The notes: a model not told the origin generated them from the letters alone. 64,000 nucleotides of DNA from Marinobacter mangrovi (GCF_016798325.1 NZ_JAERVO010000002.1:124001-188000); one strand, 5' to 3'; numbered from the stretch's first letter, positions 52,193-60,075 are shown. Made by a program: numbers and translations.

Positions 52193-52750
52193 TATTTTCC
52201 CGTCAATTTGATCTGCGGCCTTCTGTAGAACACTTGGATCAAGTGATGGCGAAAGCTCGTTCAGGAAAATGACTTTGCCACCATTTTCACTAGCACTTTT
52301 AAGTGGCCCTGGTTTTTTGTCGAGTGTCAGGACGTAATTGTGCACGGACAGTGCTCCAAGCTCGATATCAGCCTCTTGTTTGTTAAGAATCAAGCCATCT
52401 TTCCGTTTTCCCTGCCCACCAAACAGGGCATTCAACCTTTCCCGTTCTTTGTTCTCAAAAACGGAACTAAATCCACCCACACCAAAACCTGAGGATCGTT
52501 GCTCATCTTCTGGATAACGTGGATCTTTGAAGCCAAAGGTGTGAACTTCCTCTATATCGCTACCGAGGAGTGAGAAGATGTATTTCTTGAGCCCGATCGT
52601 GTATGGCTTATCGGACATCTGATTGATCTCAAATCGACCGTGCTTACTGATTGCGAGAGTGAACTTATCCCGAGGAAAATAAGCCATCAAATCAACATTG
52701 TTTTGATAGGCGAAATCCCAAACATTGTTATCAAGATAGACTCGGCTCAT
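52190..52750 (-). CDS. Cassette gene: PIN-like domain protein
   Basis: The 186-residue protein begins SRVYLDNNVWDFAYQNNVDL, a first strand with the acidic residue typical of PIN RNases. Later acidic positions are in NKQEADIELGALSVHNYVLTLDKKPGPLK. PIN proteins are metal-dependent RNases, often toxins. GAGGGAG upstream supports the ATG at 52750; the open frame extends 10 codons further into attC 10. No antitoxin is adjacent. The activity is inferred. Confidence 0.68.
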   Translation of the reverse strand: MSRVYLDNNVWDFAYQNNVDLMAYFPRDKFTLAISKHGRFEINQMSDKPYTIGLKKYIFSLLGSDIEEVHTFGFKDPRYPEDEQRSSGFGVGGFSSVFENKERERLNALFGGQGKRKDGLILNKQEADIELGALSVHNYVLTLDKKPGPLKSASENGGKVIFLNELSPSLDPSVLQKAADQIDGKI

Positions 52751-52765
52751 CAGCTCCCTCAAATA

Positions 52766-52843
52766 TAACGCCCGCAGCATGCGCGGCTTTGAAATGGAGG
52801 CGAAGCCGCAATGGAAAAGACGTCGCCGTGCCTGCGATGGTTA
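52766..52843 (-). repeat. attC site 10
   Basis: It opens TAACGCCCGCAGCATGCGCG and closes CCGTGCCTGCGATGGTTA on the plus strand. Its ends are complementary over most of about 18 bases. It is closely similar to attC 8. It is the last clear site on the high-coordinate side. Confidence 0.8.
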
Positions 52844-52844
52844 T

Positions 52845-53345
52845 CTATTCCTTGTAATCTGGAAGTTCAGTTAAGCTCGGATGCTCTTTCGTTTGAGCTA
52901 CTGCGTCAAGGTAACCGCACAGATAATGGATGACACCACGTAAAGTCTCGTTTACGTCAAATTCTGCATCCTTTTTGATTTCCGTAAATCGTTTACCGAA
53001 CGGGCTTCCAATCTTCGCCACATCAGACGCCGTGATGGATTTATTGAGGTTATGCGCAGCTTGATTTCGTATCTTGTTCAGATTCCGGAGCGAGGAAATT
53101 GCAGAATCTGGAACCACGTCAAATGCGTTAACGACCGCCAGTTTATGGTGGAAGCTTAGGTTCCCAGACTCAATCAATCTGTCCCCCCTAGGAAAGAGGG
53201 CCAGGATCAAACGTTCGAGAGTATTTTCGGTATAGAGGTGCCCTCTAAGTACAAGCATGGTTGGGTCAGACTCGCCGCCAACCGCAGACTCAAATTCGTC
53301 GTAATCCTGACCATATACCGTGTTAGCGAGCTTATCCACGCTCAA
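52845..53345 (-). CDS. Cassette gene: MltR/HEPN-like protein
   Basis: The 166-residue helical protein resembles the mannitol-repressor/DUF4145-like group: GESDPTMLVLRGHLYTENTLERLILALF, then LSFHHKLAVVNAF, then LRNLNKIRNQAAHNLNKSI. The RNQAAH motif is an Rx4H HEPN-type site. This is the second HEPN-like cassette in the array. The stop lies one base before the attC 10 TAAC. Function is unknown; RNA cleavage or nucleic-acid binding is possible. Confidence 0.72.
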   Translation of the reverse strand: MSVDKLANTVYGQDYDEFESAVGGESDPTMLVLRGHLYTENTLERLILALFPRGDRLIESGNLSFHHKLAVVNAFDVVPDSAISSLRNLNKIRNQAAHNLNKSITASDVAKIGSPFGKRFTEIKKDAEFDVNETLRGVIHYLCGYLDAVAQTKEHPSLTELPDYKE

Positions 53346-53778
53346 CTCCCTATTAGATAACAGCTAATTCAACTGACTTTGTCGTATATCACCCACGCGG
53401 ATAACTCCGCAGCGCGAAACCTTCAAATCTCCGAAAAGCGTAGCCCTGTCAGTCATATAAGGCCAGTAGCCTGCTTCACGCTTCTGGAGTTTTCCGACAA
53501 AGCGAGGATAACTCCGAGGCGTGTAATACTCAGTAGCAAAAGCACCTATTCTGATAAAGTAAGAAAGTTCAATACGTTACATTTGTTAGCTTGTGCATGT
53601 TCCGGAGTTTTCGTGCATTCAGTCGCTGAACTCTGCATTTTGAGCGCGGTCAACTCGCTTCCCGCGGTGTCCTGACCATCATCGTTGCCCATACGGCAAG
53701 CGATAGGGGTGTTCGTGTTCGATCGGGGAGAGGCGGCTGATAACAACCGGGAAACGAGGAAGGACTCTCTAGAGAACA
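53346..53778. other. 433-base gap at the array edge; no gene seen
   Basis: No frame shows an integrase or another recognised domain. GGATAACTCCG occurs at 53399-53409 and 53506-53516, and the second copy pairs with GGAGTTTTCC at 53485-53494 as an imperfect hairpin. This may be attI or attC debris, but the structure does not fit either clearly. Confidence 0.5.
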
Positions 53779-55500
53779 CTACCGCACCAACAAATAAACC
53801 ACCGCCGCCGCCAAAACCGCCGAAATCCCCTGCCAAACTGCCACCGGATTCCGCTCCAGCAGAGGCGGCCGGGTCTTGTTGAGGTAAGCCTTGTTAGGAT
53901 GCCGCAGGTCGTAGGTAAACTCGGACAACTCCTGGTAGCGTTTGTCCGGGTTGGGGTGCAGGGCCTTTTTCAGGGTTTCGTCCACCCAGGCGGGGATGGT
54001 GCGCTCGTCGTCGAGCACACTCTGGTATTTCAGGTTGCGCTGAGCGGCGGCGGTCTTGGCTTTGGCCACCTGTGGGCCGTAGGGAAAACGCCCGGACAGC
54101 AGGTGATAGGTGAGCACGGCCAGGGAGTAGAGGTCCGACCGCGCGGTGCCGACTTCCCCCATGAAATATTCCGGCGCCATATACAGCGCGGTGCCGGGCA
54201 GGGCGAGGGGATCGTCGTCGGTGCGCGCTTCCTCGATGCCGGCCACCCGGGCGACCCCCAGGTCGATCAGGCGCACGGTGCCGTGGGTGTCGATCATCAC
54301 GTTATCCGGCTTCAGGTCCTGGTGCAGGATTTCCATCCGGTGCAGGGCGTACAGGCCTTTGCTGATCTGTTCGACCAGATCGCGCACGGTTTCCAGATCG
54401 GGCTGCGGGTGGTCGTTGAGCCACTGTTTGAGCGTCTGCCCCTCGATGTATTCGGTGACGGTGTAGAGGTACTGACGCTGGCGCGTTTGCGGCCCCGCTT
54501 TCATGACGTGCGCGCTGTGGACCCTACGGGCGATCCATTCCTCCATCAGCAGCCGTTCCAGGTAGTCCTCGTCCTGCTGCAGATCGATGGACGGCAGCTT
54601 CAGCACCACCCGTTCGCCACTGACCTGATCTTCCGCCAGATAGACATGGCTGCGGCTGGTGGCGTGCAGTTCCCGCAGGATCGTGTAGCCGTCGAAAGAC
54701 GCGCGGGCCTCCAGCACCGGCGGCAGGGGCAGGTCGGCGATGGTGGCGTGAAAGTCGGGGGTCGTGTCCCGGGGGATCGAATCCACTCGCACGATCTGAA
54801 GGGTCAGGTTGTCGCGGCTGCCGTTGTCGAGCGCGTGGTCGATGATGCGCCGGGCGGCTTCGTCCAGATCCTCCGCGTACTCCCGGCAGCACTGGAGAAT
54901 GAAGGCGGTCTCGGCGTGTTCGTAGACGCCGTCGGTGGCGAGGATAAACAGGTCGCCCGGCCGGATGGAGACGGAGCGGTAATCGAGTTCAATCGACGCC
55001 TCGATACCCAGCGCCCGACTCAGGTAATGCTCTTCGGGGGAGACCCAGAGGCGATGGTCGTGGGTCAGTTGTTCCAGCCCGGCATCGTTCAGGCGGTAGA
55101 TGCGGGTGTCGCCCACATGGAACAGGTGGGCCCGGTCGGCCTTGAGCACCAGCGCGCTGAGGGTGCAGACGTAGCCGCGGTTCTTGTCGAAACGGGCATC
55201 GCTGCGCTGGGTCTGGGAATGCAGCCAGCCGTTGGTGGCGGTGAGCACTCGCTCGACGGCGTGGCGCACGGACCAGGCATCGGAGGTGCAGTAGTAGTCA
55301 TCCAGGAAGGCGCGGACGGCGGTTTCGCTGGCGATGTGGCTGACATCGCTGCTGCTGATGCCGTCGGCCATGGCCAGGGCAATGCCTTTGAGGTCCCGCA
55401 TCGCGCCGGTCGGTATCTGGCAGCCGTGGAAGTCCTGGTTGGTCGGTTTTCGTCCCCGGTCGGTGTGTTGACCGAGCGCGATGGTCAGGCGGTTTTCCAT
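53779..55500 (-). CDS. PP2C phosphatase - Ser/Thr protein kinase fusion
   Basis: The 573-residue protein joins an N-terminal PP2C domain (residues about 1-235; MADGISSSDVSHIAS, LATDGVYEHAE and GSRDNLTLQ carry metal-binding acidic residues) to a eukaryotic-type kinase (about 265-550; VVLKLPS lysine, HQDLKPDNVM catalytic loop, IDLGVARV in place of DFG, GTALYMAPEYF). It ends with a single C-terminal membrane helix. It resembles the Pseudomonas PA1782 (Stk1) protein encoded next to nitrate-assimilation genes. It lies 56 bases downstream of the formate/nitrite transporter and is probably co-transcribed, with that carrier a candidate target. Confidence 0.92.
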   Translation of the reverse strand: MENRLTIALGQHTDRGRKPTNQDFHGCQIPTGAMRDLKGIALAMADGISSSDVSHIASETAVRAFLDDYYCTSDAWSVRHAVERVLTATNGWLHSQTQRSDARFDKNRGYVCTLSALVLKADRAHLFHVGDTRIYRLNDAGLEQLTHDHRLWVSPEEHYLSRALGIEASIELDYRSVSIRPGDLFILATDGVYEHAETAFILQCCREYAEDLDEAARRIIDHALDNGSRDNLTLQIVRVDSIPRDTTPDFHATIADLPLPPVLEARASFDGYTILRELHATSRSHVYLAEDQVSGERVVLKLPSIDLQQDEDYLERLLMEEWIARRVHSAHVMKAGPQTRQRQYLYTVTEYIEGQTLKQWLNDHPQPDLETVRDLVEQISKGLYALHRMEILHQDLKPDNVMIDTHGTVRLIDLGVARVAGIEEARTDDDPLALPGTALYMAPEYFMGEVGTARSDLYSLAVLTYHLLSGRFPYGPQVAKAKTAAAQRNLKYQSVLDDERTIPAWVDETLKKALHPNPDKRYQELSEFTYDLRHPNKAYLNKTRPPLLERNPVAVWQGISAVLAAAVVYLLVR

Positions 55501-55556
55501 AGGCGAGACAGCGGCCCCCGCCGCGAGGGCAGGGGCCGACTGGGACGGTAGACCGC

Positions 55557-56399
55557 TCAGGCGGCCGCCCGTTCGGCGGACGGATGCGCGGCGATCTTGC
55601 GCTTGGGCGCGGTCCGGATATGGGTGGTGTACAGGGTCAGGCCGGTGAAGGCGAGGCCGCCCACCAGGTTGCCCAGTGCCGTGGGGATTTCGTTCCAGAT
55701 GAAGTAGTCGGCGATGGAGAAGCCGCCACCCATGATCATGGCCGACGGGAACAGGAACATGTTCACGACGGAGTGCTCGAAGCCCATGAAGAAGAACAGC
55801 ATGATGGGCATCCACATGGCCAGGATCTTGCCGGTGACGTTGGTGGAGATCATCGCGCCGACCACGCCCATGGAGACCATCCAGTTGCACAGCATGCCGC
55901 GGATGAAGATGGTGATCCAACCCATGGTGCCGTATTCAGCGTAGCCCAGCGTCCGCGCCTCGCCGATGCCGGCGATCTTGGTGCCCACCGGTCCTGGGTC
56001 GGTGCTGAAGCCGTAGGTGAAGATGAAGGCCATCATAAAGGCGACGGTCAGGGCGCCGGCAAAGTTGCCCAGGAACACCCAGCCCCAGTTGCGCAGCACC
56101 TGGGCGACGGTGACGCCCGGGCGTTTGTCCAGCAGGGCCAGCGGCGTGAGCATGAAGACCCCGGTCAGCAGGTCGAAGCCCATCAGGTAGAGCATGCAGA
56201 AGCCGATCGGGAAGAGCACGGCGCCGATCAGGAAGACGCCGGTCTGGACCGCGACGGTCACGGCAAACACCGCGGCCAGGGCCAGGATGGCGCCGGCCAT
56301 GTAGGCGCGGATCAGGGTGTCGCGAGTGGACATGTAGATCTTGGATTCGCCGGCATCCACCATCTTGGTGACGAATTCCGACGGGACTAGATAGGACAT
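55557..56399 (-). CDS. Formate/nitrite transporter family channel
   Basis: The 280-residue protein has six helices and the FNT motifs: PVGFCM-like FPIGFCMLYLMGFDLLTGVF, NWGWVFLGNFAGAL, RGMLCNWMVSMGVVGAM, and GFEHSVVNMFLFPSAM with the central histidine. It conducts nitrite or formate across the inner membrane. The downstream kinase and the NtrC-like promoter favour nitrite uptake for assimilation. The start at 56399 follows GAGGAAG. A structured leader lies upstream. Confidence 0.92.
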   Translation of the reverse strand: MSYLVPSEFVTKMVDAGESKIYMSTRDTLIRAYMAGAILALAAVFAVTVAVQTGVFLIGAVLFPIGFCMLYLMGFDLLTGVFMLTPLALLDKRPGVTVAQVLRNWGWVFLGNFAGALTVAFMMAFIFTYGFSTDPGPVGTKIAGIGEARTLGYAEYGTMGWITIFIRGMLCNWMVSMGVVGAMISTNVTGKILAMWMPIMLFFFMGFEHSVVNMFLFPSAMIMGGGFSIADYFIWNEIPTALGNLVGGLAFTGLTLYTTHIRTAPKRKIAAHPSAERAAA

Positions 56400-56476
56400 C
56401 TTGGCTTCCTCTTGCGTGTGGTCACTTACGTTGTGTGGCCCTGCCTCAATCGGGCGGGCTTTCTTTTGGCGGGCAC

Positions 56477-56506
56477 AAAAAAACGACGCCACACCGGGCC
56501 TGCGTT
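56477..56506 (-). terminator. Attenuator-like terminator in the transporter leader
   Basis: On the minus strand an imperfect stem (AACG-CA-GGCC pairing with GGC-GT-CGTT around a six-base loop) is followed by seven Ts. It lies about 80 bases before the transporter start, inside the predicted leader, so it would need antitermination. Confidence 0.5.
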
Positions 56507-56518
56507 GCAGACGGATGC

Positions 56519-56532
56519 GGACGCCGTTGTCC
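56519..56532 (-). promoter_or_regulatory. Hexaloop hairpin in the leader, ANTAR-like
   Basis: The minus-strand RNA GGAC-AACGGC-GUCC has a six-base loop with A at position 1 and G at position 4, as in RNA targets of ANTAR antiterminators such as NasT. A second small hairpin lies upstream at 56557-56570, but its loop does not fit that rule. Confidence 0.4.
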
Positions 56533-56587
56533 GGTCGTGCTTCGGTAGTCTGGGCCGGGTGGATTCACCCGACGTCGTTGTTGTCAG

Positions 56588-56605
56588 AGCAACTCCCGTG
56601 CCCAA
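56588..56605 (-). promoter_or_regulatory. Sigma-54 promoter of the FNT-kinase operon
   Basis: The minus strand reads TTGGGCACGGGAGTTGCT: GG and GC are 10 bases apart and GGCACG and TTGCT match the consensus. The start would be near 56577, giving a leader of about 178 bases. It abuts a perfect inverted repeat CAATTTTCA / TGAAAATTG at 56603-56626. Confidence 0.72.
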
Positions 56606-56721
56606 TTTTCAGAAAGTTGAAAATTGCACTCGTTATCAACGTATTAGTGAGTTTCTTGAGGCGTCTGGTCGCCGCTTTCCACAGGCTTGACGCCGAGGCA
56701 TGCACAATAATGAATCACGCC

Positions 56722-56737
56722 GACACCATCGGGGTGC
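56722..56737 (-). promoter_or_regulatory. NtrC-like binding site
   Basis: GCACC-CCGA-TGGTGTC on the minus strand matches the GCACC-N4-TGGTGC dyad at nearly every position. It is about 130 bases upstream of the sigma-54-type promoter, the usual enhancer distance. Confidence 0.6.
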
Positions 56738-56823
56738 TTTGCCGAGGCCACTTTCTTCGCGCTGCCAAGCCGGGGCACGCAAGGTACAATGCCCACCTTT
56801 AAAAGGACTCGGAGATTCCCGTT

Positions 56824-57705
56824 TTGTTGTCGGCCTACCTCAACGCGCTGTTTCCCGTCGTTTTCTGTGCCGTGTTGGGCCTGATCCTGGCCCGGCGGAC
56901 CACGTTGCTCGATTCGCCGGCCCTGTCCCGACTGGTGACCCTGATCGGCCTGCCAGCGCTGATTCTCAAGGCCATGCTGGGGATGGATACGCCGATCTGG
57001 AGCGTGTCGGATACGTTGATCGCGATCCTTGCGGTGCTGGCGCTGTCGGCGGTGGTGGGCGCGATCGCCCTGAAGCTGTCCGGGCTGGAGGTGCGCGGCT
57101 ACCTGTCCATGCTGGTCAATCCCAATACCGGCAACCTGGGGATTCCGCTGGTGTTCTCGCTGCTGGGCGATCAGGCCCTGGTGCATGCGGTGGTGGTGTC
57201 GACCGTTGTCCAGATCAGTCACTTCACCCTGGGCGTCTGGCTGCTGTCCGGGCGCTTCTCGTTCAAGGCGATTTTCTCGAATGCCTCGATCATCGCACTG
57301 CTGGTGGGGTTGGTCTGGGTGGCGACAGGCATCGAGGCGCCGGAAGCGGTGACCCGCACGCTGGATATCCTGGCGGGCATGACCATCCCGGTGATGCTGT
57401 TGTTGCTGGGGCGTTCGCTGGCTTCGATTAACCTGCGGGAGCTGGGGCAGGTGTGGCGGATTGTCGGTCTTTCCATCGGCCGCGTAGTGCTGGGGCTGGG
57501 TTCGGCGCTGGCGGTGATCTCCGTCCTGCCGCTGGAACCCATCGTCGCCCATACCATCCTGATCCAGGCCAGCATGCCGGTGGCGGTGATCAGCTATATC
57601 CTGGCCAGCCATTACAACGGACCCAAGGATGATATTGCGGCGGTAATCCTGCTCAGTATGCCGGTTTCCCTGTTGGCGGTTTTTGCGGCGCTTCATTTCG
57701 TCTGA
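56824..57705 (+). CDS. AEC (auxin efflux carrier) family permease
   Basis: The 293-residue protein has ten predicted helices in two repeats, with the AEC motifs VNPNTGNLGIPLVFSLLG and MTIPVMLLLLGRSLA. Bacterial members transport malonate, malate or other small acids. The start is a TTG with GGAG about 10 bases upstream; a second TTG follows immediately. Substrate unknown. Confidence 0.88.
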   Translation: MLSAYLNALFPVVFCAVLGLILARRTTLLDSPALSRLVTLIGLPALILKAMLGMDTPIWSVSDTLIAILAVLALSAVVGAIALKLSGLEVRGYLSMLVNPNTGNLGIPLVFSLLGDQALVHAVVVSTVVQISHFTLGVWLLSGRFSFKAIFSNASIIALLVGLVWVATGIEAPEAVTRTLDILAGMTIPVMLLLLGRSLASINLRELGQVWRIVGLSIGRVVLGLGSALAVISVLPLEPIVAHTILIQASMPVAVISYILASHYNGPKDDIAAVILLSMPVSLLAVFAALHFV

Positions 57706-57727
57706 TCGGTCACCGGATCGGACCCAT

Positions 57728-57750
57728 GCCCGGGAAACTTGATCCCGGGC
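57728..57750 (+). terminator. Terminator-like hairpin after the AEC permease
   Basis: GCCCGGG and CCCGGGC form a perfect 7-bp stem with a 9-base loop, 22 bases after the stop. No U tract follows. Confidence 0.45.
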
Positions 57751-57756
57751 AACCTC

Positions 57757-57773
57757 TTGGCGCGTTGCCTGCT
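57757..57773 (+). promoter_or_regulatory. Sigma-54-type promoter of the polyamine operon
   Basis: TTGGCGCGTTGCCTGCT matches TTGGCACG-N4-TTGCT at nearly all positions, with GG and GC exactly 10 bases apart. It lies 120 bases before the binding-protein start. No clear enhancer site was found upstream. Confidence 0.55.
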
Positions 57774-57892
57774 CCATATTTCACAAAAATGACATATCTG
57801 GTCTATACCGTTCTGATAACCCAATGATTCCCGGCGTGTTCCATGACTGGTCCGTGCCGGGCAATATCCGGCGTTTAAGACGAGGACATCGC

Positions 57893-58978
57893 ATGGACAG
57901 CCAGCCCAGAACCATCCTGACCCGCACCGGAGCGCTTGCCGCGTTCCTGACCGCAGCCGTTTTTTCCACCTCGACCCTGGCCGAGGAACTGCGACTGATC
58001 ACCTGGGGTGGCTACGCCCCGGACGACGTGGTCGCCCAGTTCGAGAAAGAAACCGGCATCGACGTGAAGATTACGCTGTCCAACAACGAAGACATGATCT
58101 CCAAGCTGCGGGCCACCGGCGGTGCCGGCTTTGACCTGGCCCAGCCGAGCCAGGACCGGATCATCGGTGTCCAGCGCCAGTTCAACATCTACCAGCCCAT
58201 CGACCTGGGCAAGATCGACACGGACCAGATCCAGCCGTCCATGCTCAAGGCCACCGAGAAATCCACTTCCCTGAATGGCAAACAGTACGGCGTGCCGGCG
58301 GTCTGGGGCACCAGCGGCCTGATCGTGAACAAGGATGTGGCGGACACCGTCACCGATTACACCGACCTGTGTGACGATGCGGTGGCGGGCAAGGTCAGCT
58401 ACCGCCTCAAGCGCCCGACGCTGATCGGCTTTGCCTTCGCGCTGGGCGAGGACCCGTTCGCCGCCTACGACGACAAGGACAAGTACCAGTCCATCCTGGC
58501 CAAGGTCGAGGACAAGCTGATCGACTGCAAAGCCAACGTGAAGACTTACTGGACCGGCGGCGACCAGCTGCTGGCCCTGATGCGCACCGGTGAAGTGAAG
58601 GCGGCCATGGCGTGGGACGCCGGCGGCTGGAAACTCCACGGCGAGAACCCGGACATCAGCTTCGTGGCTCCGAAATCCGGCGCCCTGGGCTGGATCGACA
58701 CCTTCGCGCTGCCGCGTCGCAGTGAAAACGTGGACGCCGCCTACAAGTGGATCAACTTCGTGATGCAGCCGGAAATCGCCGCCAAGATCACCAACCAGTC
58801 CGGCAACTTCACCGCCTCCAAGGGCGCCGATGAATTCGTGAAAGCGGACCTGCGCGATGCCTATCGCCAGAGCTTCGACGAAAAGGCCCTGAACAACATC
58901 AAGTGGTACCCGCCGGTGCCGCCGGGACTGGAAGCCATGGAAGGGCAGGTACTGGACCGCGTCCAGGCCGCCAACTGA
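57893..58978 (+). CDS. Polyamine-type ABC transporter, periplasmic binding protein
   Basis: The 361-residue precursor has a signal peptide (LAAFLTAAVFSTSTLA) and a PotD/PotF-like body: ELRLITWGGYAPDDVVAQFEKETGIDV at the start and GVPAVWGTSGLIVNKDVAD in the hinge region. It also has AMAWDAGGWKLHGENPDISFVAPKSGALGWIDTFALPRR near the ligand site. CGAGGA at 57881-57886 supports the ATG. It delivers putrescine, spermidine or a related cation to the permeases downstream. Confidence 0.9.
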   Translation: MDSQPRTILTRTGALAAFLTAAVFSTSTLAEELRLITWGGYAPDDVVAQFEKETGIDVKITLSNNEDMISKLRATGGAGFDLAQPSQDRIIGVQRQFNIYQPIDLGKIDTDQIQPSMLKATEKSTSLNGKQYGVPAVWGTSGLIVNKDVADTVTDYTDLCDDAVAGKVSYRLKRPTLIGFAFALGEDPFAAYDDKDKYQSILAKVEDKLIDCKANVKTYWTGGDQLLALMRTGEVKAAMAWDAGGWKLHGENPDISFVAPKSGALGWIDTFALPRRSENVDAAYKWINFVMQPEIAAKITNQSGNFTASKGADEFVKADLRDAYRQSFDEKALNNIKWYPPVPPGLEAMEGQVLDRVQAAN

Positions 58979-58989
58979 TCGGATCATCC

Positions 58990-60075
58990 ATGGCTTCCGA
59001 TCTCTTCTGTACCGACCTGGTCCGCCGCTTCGGTGATCACACCGCGGTGGACCGGGTGTCCCTCGACGTGCCTGCGGGCACCTTCTTTTCCATTCTGGGC
59101 CCGTCCGGCTGCGGCAAGACCACCTTGCTGCGGCTGCTGGCGGGGTTCGACCGGCCCGACAGCGGCGAGATCCAGATTCGCGGCGCCCGCATGAACGACG
59201 TGCCGCCCAACAAGCGGCCGGTGAACATGGTGTTCCAGCATCTGGCGCTGTTCCCGACCATGTCGGTGGGCGACAACATCGGTTATGGCCTGCGCCGCAA
59301 AAAAGTGCCGGCGGCGGAACGCACGAGGAAGATTGCCCGGGTGCTGGAGCAGGTGGGCCTGCCGGGGCTGGAAGATCGCAATCCCCAGCAGTTGAGCGGT
59401 GGCCAGCGCCAGCGGGTAGCTCTGGCGCGTTGCCTCGTGCTCGAACCCACGCTGCTCCTGCTGGACGAACCCCTCGGTGCGCTTGATCTGAAGCTGCGCG
59501 AGCAGATGAAGGTGGAGCTCAAGCACCTGCAAAAGGCCTTCGGCACCACCTTCGTGTACATCACCCACGACCAGTCCGAAGCCATGGTGATGTCGGATCA
59601 GGTGGCGGTGATGCGCCAGGGCCGATTCGATCAGGTGGCCGCGCCGGAGACCCTGTACCGCGACCCGGCGACGCCGTTCGTGGCGGGCTTCGTTGGGGAC
59701 AACAACCGGTTGTCCGGCGACGTCATCTCGGTGGACGGCGATCTGGCTCGATTGCGGCTCCAGAGCGGCGAGGAAGTCACTGGCCGGATCGCGGGTGAGG
59801 GCATTGCAGCCGGTCGCCGGGCAGACCTGTTCATTCGTCCCGAATCCCTGGTGATGAACGGCGCGGTACCCGACGGCTACAGCCGCATGCAGGCGACCGT
59901 GACGACGACCCTGTTTGACGGCGCCAACAGCCGGATCGAAGCGGGCGTGGCGGACCAGACCATCTTCGCTCGGCTGCCCCAGGACGGCTCGGTCTCGAAC
60001 CTGTCGCCGGACTCGGCCATCCAACTGGGCTGGGACCCGCAGCGGGCCACGGTGTTTGCCGGAGAGCGCGTGTGA
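58990..60075 (+). CDS. potA: Polyamine-type ABC transporter ATP-binding protein (PotA-like)
   Basis: The 361-residue ATPase has Walker A GPSGCGKTT, the signature LSGGQRQRVALARCLV, Walker B LLLLDEPLGALDL and a switch His in YITHDQSEAMVMSD. A C-terminal TOBE domain runs from about residue 280. It is the PotA/UgpC type. The ATG is 11 bases after the binding-protein stop, and its TGA overlaps the next start (GTGA). Confidence 0.92.
   Translation: MASDLFCTDLVRRFGDHTAVDRVSLDVPAGTFFSILGPSGCGKTTLLRLLAGFDRPDSGEIQIRGARMNDVPPNKRPVNMVFQHLALFPTMSVGDNIGYGLRRKKVPAAERTRKIARVLEQVGLPGLEDRNPQQLSGGQRQRVALARCLVLEPTLLLLDEPLGALDLKLREQMKVELKHLQKAFGTTFVYITHDQSEAMVMSDQVAVMRQGRFDQVAAPETLYRDPATPFVAGFVGDNNRLSGDVISVDGDLARLRLQSGEEVTGRIAGEGIAAGRRADLFIRPESLVMNGAVPDGYSRMQATVTTTLFDGANSRIEAGVADQTIFARLPQDGSVSNLSPDSAIQLGWDPQRATVFAGERV

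Larger units (their letters stand above)
45594..53345 (-). mobile_element. Integron cassette array without integrase (CALIN)
   Basis: About ten attC-type sites, each opening TAACGC-like and closing GTTA on the plus strand, separate short single genes almost all read on the minus strand. Cassette genes are visibly AT-richer than the flanking chromosome. In several cassettes the stop codon TAA is itself part of the TAAC core of the attC. No integron integrase gene or attI is present in the window, so this is a cluster of attC sites lacking an integrase, or the distal part of a larger integron. One attC is split by an IS1182-family element. Confidence 0.82.
56400..56823. other. 424-base divergent regulatory region
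   Basis: No gene is seen. The minus strand holds a leader with hairpins, a sigma-54-type promoter and an NtrC-like site for the FNT-kinase operon; these are listed separately. The plus strand leads to the AEC permease, with TACAAT at 56785-56790 as a possible -10. Confidence 0.7.

Noticed and set aside
53507-53588. Eleventh attC near the array edge
   Set aside because: TAAC and GTTA boxes are present at a suitable distance, but the arms are not complementary.
53346-53778. Integron integrase or attI
   Set aside because: No tyrosine-recombinase motif in any frame and no clear attI; the array is therefore called integrase-less within this window.
56557-56570. Second ANTAR hairpin in the transporter leader
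   Set aside because: GGGTG/CACCC forms a stable stem, but the loop lacks the A1/G4 pattern; kept only as a possible structural element.
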